DNA of 36,852 nt from Yoonia sediminilitoris (GTDB lineage Bacteria > Pseudomonadota > Alphaproteobacteria > Rhodobacterales > Rhodobacteraceae). Positions within the stretch are counted from its first letter, which is position 1. Every line of letters begins with the position of its first letter. The notes below the pieces were generated by a model, which ran no database searches, was not told the origin of the DNA, and worked only from the letters and a program-made list of their open reading frames with translations. Positions 24,619 to 31,917 of the stretch are shown piece by piece. The DNA lies in the NCBI RefSeq assembly GCF_003058085.1, contig NZ_QBUD01000021.1, forward strand, positions 1 to 36,852, read 5' to 3'. Made by a program: the position numbers and the translations under genes.

Positions 24619-25934
24619 TAGAGAACTCCTGCCGAGTAAATCGCATGAAGATAAGTGACCAAAGGAGGCGCGAGCGCAAGCAGCGTCAGCTTGGCCACCC
24701 GTGCTTGGGCAAATGCTACGGGCCATAGGGATGGCAGCCCTAAGGTCAGCATGGCCATTCCCGCGACTGCGGGCCACATCATGCCATTCCAGTTTGTGCC
24801 GTCGGGGTTCAGTTGCAAAATGATCATGCGCAGCAGACATGCGCCTGCAACAATAGCCGTCAGAGTGATGACCCGTACAAGGACGCGCTGACCTGTCACG
24901 GCCAGTGCGCAGAACCCCAGCATCAGACCCATGGCGGTCATCCCGTAAAAGGAAACCGCATTCCATTGCGTCGCATTTCCCAGCACCAGCCAGCCAAAGC
25001 TGATCATCGCAAGCCCCACCACGATATCAAGGTCGGGGTATTGGCTTTGGCTTGGGGTTGTTGTCCGGCTCCAGGCGTGGGCTGCCAGCACAAGGATCGG
25101 GAAGATGGCGTTCTGAATGGCTGTAACGGCAATTACCAAGAACACGGCCGTCACATAGACCCTTGCGGCGTGGGCGGTCAGCCCCAGTTGCGGCGCGACC
25201 AGCTTGAAGGCGACGATGCAGGTGGCGAAGAAAGACGCGAGGGCAAGCAGATCAGGCAGCGGGTCATTGGCGTGGACGGCCAGAAATATCAACAGCCCCA
25301 AGGGCAGGAACATATTGTCAAAACCACGCCAACTGACGGCTTCAACGAAAGTGCCAAAGGCGGCCACCATGACCGACAGGACAATGATGTTCAGCGGGGG
25401 CAGGCCCGTCATCAGCATTAGGCAGAGAATCGCGATCAAAAGCGTAACCGCAAAGAAAACCGTGCTGCCCTCAATGCTTTTTTCACCCTCTTCGATCTTG
25501 AAAAACCGGGTGCCATAAGTGCTGCCCGCAAGCGCCGCCGCAGCATCGGCCAGCGTCAGAACCGCAATCGGCAGGACGTATAGAAAAATCTGGTCTTCGG
25601 CCAGAAACAGGCAAAGCCCGACGGAAATCGCCAGAAGAAAATCGCCGTATGACTGCCGCTCTACGCCGTGCAGCGTGCGGCCCAACCCCGAATTGGGTAA
25701 ACGCAGTACAAGCATCACAAGCAATGTCAGACCCACAAGCATGTAAATTGGCCAGCGGTCGGGAAACAGCCACGGCAGCATGATCGCATATAGCCCGGTG
25801 CCGATGTGGACCAGCTTGCGCTGCACCTCTGGCCCGATGTGCCAAAGTGCTGCCAGATGGCGCACCACAGCCATCAGCCCCAGCAAGACCGCCACAGAGC
25901 CCAATGCCAAGGCAATCTGTAACGCGTTATTCAA
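24615..25934 (-). CDS. Dolichol/phytol kinase-like membrane protein with extra C-terminal membrane domain
   Basis: 439 aa, almost wholly membrane-embedded. Residues 1-225 match the CTP-dependent dolichol/phytol kinase-cytidylyltransferase superfamily: RKLVHIGTG (39-47), LADAAAALAGSTYG (128-141), the nucleotide-loop EKSIEGS (151-157) and SWRGFDNMFLPL (201-212). Such enzymes phosphorylate long-chain prenols. Residues about 226-439 add six to seven further hydrophobic segments not part of the kinase; I do not recognise them. TTG 25934 overlaps the stop of the preceding gene (TTGA) and gives a sensible N-terminus. In context it would phosphorylate or cytidylylate an isoprenoid or lipid alcohol; an integral CDP-lipid synthase is an alternative. 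Confidence 0.8.
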   Translation of the reverse strand: MNNALQIALALGSVAVLLGLMAVVRHLAALWHIGPEVQRKLVHIGTGLYAIMLPWLFPDRWPIYMLVGLTLLVMLVLRLPNSGLGRTLHGVERQSYGDFLLAISVGLCLFLAEDQIFLYVLPIAVLTLADAAAALAGSTYGTRFFKIEEGEKSIEGSTVFFAVTLLIAILCLMLMTGLPPLNIIVLSVMVAAFGTFVEAVSWRGFDNMFLPLGLLIFLAVHANDPLPDLLALASFFATCIVAFKLVAPQLGLTAHAARVYVTAVFLVIAVTAIQNAIFPILVLAAHAWSRTTTPSQSQYPDLDIVVGLAMISFGWLVLGNATQWNAVSFYGMTAMGLMLGFCALAVTGQRVLVRVITLTAIVAGACLLRMIILQLNPDGTNWNGMMWPAVAGMAMLTLGLPSLWPVAFAQARVAKLTLLALAPPLVTYLHAIYSAGVLY

Positions 25935-27031
25935 TCCTTCACCTGTTCGACGACAAAATCGGAGTAGAAAAACGCTTTGTCCTGCACTTTCAAACGGTCT
26001 TCGAGTTCTGACAGGGTGGTCACTCTGTCCATGATAGCTGGTGGTACACGGCGCGGCGCCATCATGTTCCAATAAACCAGACGCGCGCCGGGGGCGGACG
26101 CCTGCAGGATACTGCCATAGACCTGCGCAAAGATGTCCGGCGACATGTATTCGAAAATATCCGACAGGTTGAAACCGTCGGCCTTTTCGCCGGTCGATAC
26201 AAACGCCTCAAGCGATCCGGGGCGAATTTCGAGCCGGTCAAGCCGCGATTTGATCAGATCGAAATTCGCGGCGCGCCACGTCATCGGCAGGGCATCCCCA
26301 TGTGTGCCTTTCATGATCCAGTGCAAATAGGGGTTTTCAGCAGGGTCGCAGTCAACCGCGGCATGGCGGATACGGCGGGCCACATGTTGCGCAGGGCTGC
26401 CGTCAACATGGTCAAAAAACGCCTTGTCGCGGCCCATGCGCCCCATGACGAAGCGCGAAAAGAAGAAGTTCAAAAGCAGCCGCCAACGCCATGTATTAAA
26501 ACGGGTTTCAAGAAATGTCTGACGCTCGGCTTTGGGTTTGGAAACAAAGATGTCATCAATCGTTTTCTGACGATGTACCAAAGGCAAAAGCCGGGTCCGG
26601 AAAATCCGGAAATAGCGTTCGAACTTGCCGAGGCCGCCTGCACCGAACTGGACAACGTCGCTTTCAAGGGACTGCCAGAAATCACATGTGTCCTGGTCAA
26701 GGCCTTGCAAGGACCTGTTCAAGAGTTCTGCGCGCAGTGTGCTCGGTCGTGCGCCCATCAATTCAAGAAATTCCGGATGCGTGAGATGGCGAAAAGCGCC
26801 GATCCGTAAATTCAGGCAGGCAATCTGCGCGGGTGACAGATCGACCACCACGACTTTTTGGGGATCAAGGGTCAGCATCGCCAGCGCATTGTCGCCCGCC
26901 GAACAGATCGACACCAAGGTGCCTCCCGCGCAATCCCCCAGCGCTTGGGTCAGCACATCCGCATCTTCCCATAATTGCGCATAGCGGATATGATCAAAAT
27001 CAGCTTTTGTTGCAATTTCAGAGCTTTGCAT
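25931..27031 (-). CDS. DUF3419 / BtaA-like S-adenosylmethionine 3-amino-3-carboxypropyltransferase
   Basis: 366 aa. Family landmarks are YAQLWED (17-23), SICSAGDNAL (41-50, SAM-binding loop) and VVVDLSPAQ (61-69), then the long helical middle and NLSDIFEYMSP near the C-terminus. BtaA moves the 3-amino-3-carboxypropyl group of SAM to the free hydroxyl of diacylglycerol, starting betaine-lipid (DGTS) synthesis. No BtaB-type N-methylase lies beside it, so the product may stay unmethylated or the acceptor may differ. ATG 27031 has GAGAGG upstream and overlaps the previous gene by 14 bp. Confidence 0.85.
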   Translation of the reverse strand: MQSSEIATKADFDHIRYAQLWEDADVLTQALGDCAGGTLVSICSAGDNALAMLTLDPQKVVVVDLSPAQIACLNLRIGAFRHLTHPEFLELMGARPSTLRAELLNRSLQGLDQDTCDFWQSLESDVVQFGAGGLGKFERYFRIFRTRLLPLVHRQKTIDDIFVSKPKAERQTFLETRFNTWRWRLLLNFFFSRFVMGRMGRDKAFFDHVDGSPAQHVARRIRHAAVDCDPAENPYLHWIMKGTHGDALPMTWRAANFDLIKSRLDRLEIRPGSLEAFVSTGEKADGFNLSDIFEYMSPDIFAQVYGSILQASAPGARLVYWNMMAPRRVPPAIMDRVTTLSELEDRLKVQDKAFFYSDFVVEQVKD

Positions 27032-29441
27032 CGCACCTCTCAACCCGCCCGGTTGCCCCGTCCACTGCGATTTCTTCGCCGTCCGTGATCCACTGGGTCG
27101 CACCTTTCAGGCCAACGACGCAAGGGATACCCAATTCGCGCGCAACAATAGCGGAATGCGACAGCAGCGATCCGCGCTCAACCACAATGGCGGAGGCATT
27201 GGAAAACACGGCAATCCAGCCGGGGTCGGTGTGGCGGGCGACCAGTATGTCACCGGGTGCCAGCGTTTCCTTGCGTGGGTCGCGAATGATACGCGCCTTT
27301 GCCGTTACCTGACCGGCTGAACAGCCCGTCGCTGTCCGCTCTGCCGCGCTGTCCTTTTCTGACGCCGCATCTTCCCAGACAGGCGCAATCGCCGGCCCGC
27401 GCAGTTCAATCCGTTCAGGCGGGTCAGGGTGCCGCGCCGCCGCTGCATCTTCGGCCTTGCGCATTGCGGCAAGGGCCCTCAGGTCGGGGGACAACCCGAA
27501 CCCTTCCACAGCGCCCAGCGCCTCTTGGGTCGTCAGATAAAAGATGTCCCGCGGGCTTGCCAGCAGGGCGCGTGCTGCAAATTCGCGCCCAAGTGCCAGA
27601 AAAACTCGGCGGGTGTGGCCAAAAATGCGGGTCCGTTCGAACCGCAGATTTTCACGGTCGCGCACGCGGGCCTTGGTCCAGGTAATCAGCCATTTGGCAA
27701 GCTGCCGTTGGATCGGCTGATTGGGGAAAAGGGCCGCCCAATCGGGGTCTTTGGTGCTGTGGTCCGGTGTGGCGTCGCGGCTTGCGCTGGCCGCAATGGC
27801 CTGTAGCAGGCTGGTTGGATCATCGCTGAGCGGGATGCTTTCCAGTTTCAACTCTTCGGTGCAGCGGTCGCCAAACTTGTCCAGATAGGCCTGCACCTGT
27901 GCGTCGATCTGGGGATGGCTGCGCAACGCATCACGCCCGCAGGTGCGCAATTCGTCTCCCAATCCAGCGTCGCGCACCATCGCGCCCAGCGCTGCGATCC
28001 GTTGCGCAGGTTCGGCCGAGATAATATCGCCTTGCCCGATCATCACATCGTTATGCAACTGCAACCCTTTGGGCCCAAGCCATTTTTCCAAAAGGTTACG
28101 CGACGCACCAAAGGCGATCATGCACAGAAAATCATTGACCAGCGGCGCATCCCAGCGGTCCAGCAGTGTGCTTTCGATGCGGCGGTATTCGGCAGCCAGG
28201 GCGGTCGGGTTTGCTGTTTGCGGATCAAATCCGCTGTCCAGAGCATCATTCAGGCGCGCATAGAACCGTGCGCGCGTGCGCGACAGGCGGATGGCCTGCC
28301 AGATCAGCCCGCCACCCACTTTGATCAGCTTGAGGTATTCCCTGATGCGCGCGGCACCACGCGCAGGGGGTGGCCCAATCGTGTCAGTCACTTCTGCGGG
28401 CATCGGTGTCGCGACGCCCATCATGGTTTCCATATAGGCGCGGTTCAGCGAAAAACCGGGCAGCAGGGCCAGCGCCCGATACCAGTTGACCAGATTGTAA
28501 TAGACCCGCCCGTCAACCCGCCCCAGCATATTGCCAAAGACGGCGCCATTGGCTGCGATGGTCGACTCTGGCACGCCAAGCAACCGCACAAAGGCCTGAT
28601 AAACACGCGCATAAATATGTACCGCAAAGGAATAAGTCAGCGGGCTGACCATGCCGGGATAGCTTTCCACGATGTTGGAATTGTCAAAGATCGTCAGCGC
28701 TGTGTCTGTCTGCGGTTTGGGCAAGAGCTTGGTCGTAATCGGGCGGGATTGCAGGATATGCAGCCCGTCTGCGTCAAACGCCCATTCGATGTCTTGTGGG
28801 GTGCCAAAGGCGGCCTCTGCCCGGCGGGCCAGATCGGCCACCTGTTCGGCTTGCACGTGGGTTAGCACCGTTGGCGCGTCTGGCCCGATCGTGGTGGTCC
28901 CGATTGACCAGTCTTCGCCGTCTTCTTCACCCGATACCAGCCGTTCGCCCAAGCCTGCGATGGCAGAGATCACAACCTGATTGCGCTGCCCTGTGACCGG
29001 ATCAGCTGAGAAGGCGACGCCCGCTGCAGTGGCATCAACCATCCGTTGGACAATGACAGAAGGGCCTTCGGCTTTGCCGCCGGATTTGACCGCGCGGTAG
29101 GTTTTCACGGTCTCTGAAAACCCGGAGTGCCACACCTTTTGCGCAGCCGCCCATACGTCCGCACTGGCCACGTTGAGCAGGCTGTCGAACTGTCCGGCAT
29201 GGCTATGGTCCGTACCGTCCTCTTGCCGGGCAGAACTGCGCACAGCGAATGGGCCTTGCCCCAACTGCGCAATGGCGGTGTCCAGTCCGGTGCACGTCTG
29301 ATCCAGAGCGAAAACCTCTGCAGGGATCACAAAAAACGCAGGTGGATTGAACCCGCACTTTGCCAGACGGGCCAGCGCGGCAGCTTTGCCGCCGACCAGA
29401 TCAACCTGCAATGCGTCACTTTGTGCAATGATCGCAGACAT
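27018..29441 (-). CDS. PEP synthase / rifampin-phosphotransferase-like dikinase
   Basis: 807 aa. Layout: PEP/pyruvate-dikinase ATP-grasp domain (about 1-236, with VGGKAAALARL, FAVRSSARQEDG and IEWAFDADGLHILQSRP), a long middle domain (about 245-690, beginning NIVESYPGMVSPLTYSFA), and a swivelling phosphohistidine domain at the end (SLLSHSAIVARELGIP, His762). The C-terminal PEP/pyruvate-binding barrel of real PEP synthase is missing. That is the layout of rifampin phosphotransferase-type enzymes, which use ATP to phosphorylate a hydroxyl on a small molecule. ATG 29441 overlaps the UbiA stop by 1 bp. Probably phosphorylates a pathway intermediate; pyruvate is unlikely. Confidence 0.85.
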   Translation of the reverse strand: MSAIIAQSDALQVDLVGGKAAALARLAKCGFNPPAFFVIPAEVFALDQTCTGLDTAIAQLGQGPFAVRSSARQEDGTDHSHAGQFDSLLNVASADVWAAAQKVWHSGFSETVKTYRAVKSGGKAEGPSVIVQRMVDATAAGVAFSADPVTGQRNQVVISAIAGLGERLVSGEEDGEDWSIGTTTIGPDAPTVLTHVQAEQVADLARRAEAAFGTPQDIEWAFDADGLHILQSRPITTKLLPKPQTDTALTIFDNSNIVESYPGMVSPLTYSFAVHIYARVYQAFVRLLGVPESTIAANGAVFGNMLGRVDGRVYYNLVNWYRALALLPGFSLNRAYMETMMGVATPMPAEVTDTIGPPPARGAARIREYLKLIKVGGGLIWQAIRLSRTRARFYARLNDALDSGFDPQTANPTALAAEYRRIESTLLDRWDAPLVNDFLCMIAFGASRNLLEKWLGPKGLQLHNDVMIGQGDIISAEPAQRIAALGAMVRDAGLGDELRTCGRDALRSHPQIDAQVQAYLDKFGDRCTEELKLESIPLSDDPTSLLQAIAASASRDATPDHSTKDPDWAALFPNQPIQRQLAKWLITWTKARVRDRENLRFERTRIFGHTRRVFLALGREFAARALLASPRDIFYLTTQEALGAVEGFGLSPDLRALAAMRKAEDAAAARHPDPPERIELRGPAIAPVWEDAASEKDSAAERTATGCSAGQVTAKARIIRDPRKETLAPGDILVARHTDPGWIAVFSNASAIVVERGSLLSHSAIVARELGIPCVVGLKGATQWITDGEEIAVDGATGRVERCDAKL

Positions 29442-30346
29442 CACGCTCCTCTTGCAATGAATGGCGCAAATCCCGCAATGGCATAGCAAGCGAACACCCA
29501 CAGGCCCGCGACCGTATCCATCCGCGTTTCCGCCTTGGGGGTGGGGGCTTTGGCATAGGCCCAAGCGCTCGCGCCGCACAGACAGGCACCTGCGCCACCC
29601 AGAATCACGCTGACCCAGAAAACCCCCGTTGCCGCGCCCACACCCGCCAGCAAGCCACAGGACAGTGCGACGAGCACCCACCAGACCAAAGCCGCTTTCA
29701 CGGGTCCCCAAAGCTTTGAATAGCTATCGACACCGGCGATTTCATTTACCGGCGCCCAAAGCTTGCGTCCGATTTCCAGCACACAGCCATTCACGAATGA
29801 CAGCGCCAGAAACATCCACAGTCCGGACGCCGCCCCTCCGCCGCGCATCCATTCAAGGCCCGTCAACAGCAGATCAATCAACGGCATGATCGCCATATGG
29901 CTCAGCAGGTAAAGCACCGGACGCGCCTTGAGCCATTGCGGCACGCCGAATTCCGTCGTCATCGCGGCAAGCCAAAGCCAGACCAACGCCAATAGCCATA
30001 ATACAGGCGGATGCCAAAGCCACGCTGCAAGTGCGGTGATCGGAAGTGTCCCCACCCCAAGCCAGATGATCAGCCCCAATGACACCAATCCACGCGGGAT
30101 GGGCCGGTCTGGGCGGAACTGTTTGTCATCTTCCAGATCTTTGTATTCGTCGCAGACCCGCATCTGGAAAAACAGCATCATTGCGATGATGAACCCGGCC
30201 ACAAAGGCACCCCAGCCGGGCAGGGGGCGGGCGGACAGTTGTGCCGATACACAGACGCTGGCTGCAGAAAAGATCGCCAGTAGCGGGGCGGTTTTCGCAA
30301 GCGGAAACCGTTCTTTCTGATAGGTCCAGAGGGCTGCCAATGTCAT
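29441..30346 (-). CDS. UbiA family prenyltransferase
   Basis: Integral-membrane prenyltransferase of 301 aa, about eight to nine hydrophobic helices. First Asp-rich motif: RVCDEYKDLEDD (63-74) followed by RPDRPIPRG (78-86). Second motif region: NEIAGVDSYSK (201-211), which lacks the usual run of three Asp. The DEYKD/RPxPRG form belongs to a UbiA subgroup distinct from UbiA, MenA and chlorophyll synthase; I cannot name its product. It moves a prenyl chain from its diphosphate to an acceptor in the membrane. ATG overlaps the HMG-CoA reductase stop by 4 bp. Confidence 0.86.
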   Translation of the reverse strand: MTLAALWTYQKERFPLAKTAPLLAIFSAASVCVSAQLSARPLPGWGAFVAGFIIAMMLFFQMRVCDEYKDLEDDKQFRPDRPIPRGLVSLGLIIWLGVGTLPITALAAWLWHPPVLWLLALVWLWLAAMTTEFGVPQWLKARPVLYLLSHMAIMPLIDLLLTGLEWMRGGGAASGLWMFLALSFVNGCVLEIGRKLWAPVNEIAGVDSYSKLWGPVKAALVWWVLVALSCGLLAGVGAATGVFWVSVILGGAGACLCGASAWAYAKAPTPKAETRMDTVAGLWVFACYAIAGFAPFIARGA

Positions 30347-31608
30347 CTATGGCGCGCCAGATTTTCATGCGCGCGGGTAAAGTGACCTGCAGCGATTGCG
30401 GCAACGATGGATATCTCGCCACACAGACAGGTTGCGGCGGCGACCTCTGCCAAGGCCGCCCCGTTGCCGGCGCCTTTCAGGCCCAGAATATTCAGGCCCG
30501 CCGACTGGCTGGGCAGAGAGGTGCCGCCACCGACCGACCCCACTAGGATGTTCGGCATGGTGACGCTGCAAAACAACGCATCGCCGCGTGCTTCCATGCG
30601 GGTGATGCCCATGGCGCTTTCGGCCACACAGGCGGCATCTTGTCCGGTGGCAATGTAGAAAGCAGCCAGTCCGTTCGCAAAATGCGCTTGCGCCCCCAGC
30701 TGGCCCGACAGGTGCGACCCCAGATTGGCCACTTGCCCGTAGTCCAGCATTGCCTGCACCGTTGTGCCCAATGTCCTTTCCACGACCTGCGCCGGAAGCG
30801 TGACTGACGCGCTGACCTTGCGCCCGCGTCCGGTCACCAGTCCAAGGAAAGAGGCTTTCTTGTCGCCTGAGAAATTCCCTTCGATGTACCATGCCTTGAT
30901 CGGCACGCTGCAACGGGCGGCGATGTCCTCGCACAAGGCATGGGTCGCTATCGTCACCATGTTCTGTCCCGCTGCGTCGCCAGTGGTATATCGGCAGATC
31001 AGAAAGACGACGTTGTTATCAACCATCGGCTCAACTGACACCAGTTTGCCGTGACTGGTCGTGCTTTCGGCAGCGGCCTTGAGAGATTCAATTTCGCGCA
31101 CGACCCATTCGACGAACATGCCTGCATCCAGCAGACTATCAAAGACGAAGGCGGGGGTGCGGATGACCCCTTCGTACAGCAAGGCCGTGCTGATACCGCC
31201 AGATTTTGTGGCCGCATGGGCCCCCCGTGCATAGGAGGCCACAAGAGCCGCTTCGGTCGTGGCCATCGGGACGTGGTAATCGCCATGGGCATTCAGCCCG
31301 TTGATCCGTAGCGGGCCAATGATGCCGACGGGCATTTTGACGGTGCCGATGAAGTTTTCGATATTGGGGCTGTAGCGGTCAGGATCAGCCATTGTGATCG
31401 GATCGGCCAGCACGTCACGGTCTTGCGGCGATGCGGTCGGTTGCAAACGTTCCCAATAGCGGGCCACTGACGCGGCACTGGCCTTGCGCACCGGACGAAG
31501 CGTTGTGAACTGCTCGTCGCTGGGCAGCATACGCTGCTTTAGCCTGTCGGGTTGAAAGCGCGCCCGCACCTTTTGCAACATCTCGATGACATGCGATGGA
31601 ATTGTCAT
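30343..31608 (-). CDS. Hydroxymethylglutaryl-CoA reductase (class I, NADPH-type)
   Basis: 421 aa from ATG 31608 (GGAG 7 nt upstream; the open frame to 31677 lacks one). It has the class I landmarks: ENFIGTVKMPVGIIGPL (84-100), VPMATTEAALVAS with catalytic Glu119, the dinucleotide loop GDAAGQNM (210-217), catalytic lysine in GDKKAS (K250/251), GQDAA with Asp324, and the C-terminal AAGHFTRAH with His414. All four catalytic residues are kept, so it should reduce HMG-CoA to mevalonate. This is unusual in alphaproteobacteria, which normally use the MEP pathway; no other mevalonate-pathway gene is in the window. First gene of the seven-gene operon. Confidence 0.92.
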   Translation of the reverse strand: MTIPSHVIEMLQKVRARFQPDRLKQRMLPSDEQFTTLRPVRKASAASVARYWERLQPTASPQDRDVLADPITMADPDRYSPNIENFIGTVKMPVGIIGPLRINGLNAHGDYHVPMATTEAALVASYARGAHAATKSGGISTALLYEGVIRTPAFVFDSLLDAGMFVEWVVREIESLKAAAESTTSHGKLVSVEPMVDNNVVFLICRYTTGDAAGQNMVTIATHALCEDIAARCSVPIKAWYIEGNFSGDKKASFLGLVTGRGRKVSASVTLPAQVVERTLGTTVQAMLDYGQVANLGSHLSGQLGAQAHFANGLAAFYIATGQDAACVAESAMGITRMEARGDALFCSVTMPNILVGSVGGGTSLPSQSAGLNILGLKGAGNGAALAEVAAATCLCGEISIVAAIAAGHFTRAHENLARHR

Positions 31609-31917
31609 TGCGGGGCTCCAGCCAACTTTGCGAATCGAAAGTCCCAAAACTTGTCCCGAATTTGGTGCAGTAGGCAAGCAGATGAAACGTACCGCAGGGG
31701 CAACATGTGGGACGATGCTTAAATTGGAAATCAGTTAAAGTTGTCCCACATTTTGCCTTGGTGCCGTTTATTGGTGCGTCGTCACATTCAAGGACATGAT
31801 TTAGCGCCTATATTTAATTCTTTTACTGCAATAGGCTGCAATGAAATGAAGAGATTTTAATGATCTGCTTGACGCAATTGCAAAGTCACTGAAATCCTGA
31901 ACCCGGGCAGAAATTCC
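31609..31917. promoter_or_regulatory. Promoter region of the HMG-CoA reductase operon
   Basis: 309 bp with no gene. Transcription of the minus-strand operon must start here. On the minus strand an AT-rich stretch (about 31795-31850) contains TTGCAG and TTAAAT 18 nt apart, a weak -35/-10 candidate. Repeated GTCCC motifs lie between this and the gene. Confidence 0.5.
31651..31753. repeat. Repeated TTGTCCC motifs, candidate operator
   Basis: TTGTCCCGAATTT (31651-31663) and TTGTCCCACATTT (31741-31753) are direct repeats. ATGTGGGAC (31705-31713) is the exact inverse of GTCCCACAT (31743-31751), centres 38 bp apart. Repeats of this spacing upstream of an operon are typical of a regulator-binding region. 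The cognate regulator is not in the window as far as I can tell. Confidence 0.5.

Noticed and set aside
27915..28865. Plus-strand frame of 316 codons inside the dikinase gene
   Set aside because: Shadow of a minus-strand gene with strong domain evidence across the same bases.
31609..31917. Riboswitch upstream of the HMGR operon
   Set aside because: No known riboswitch core or terminator/antiterminator pair was recognised; the repeats look like protein-binding sites.
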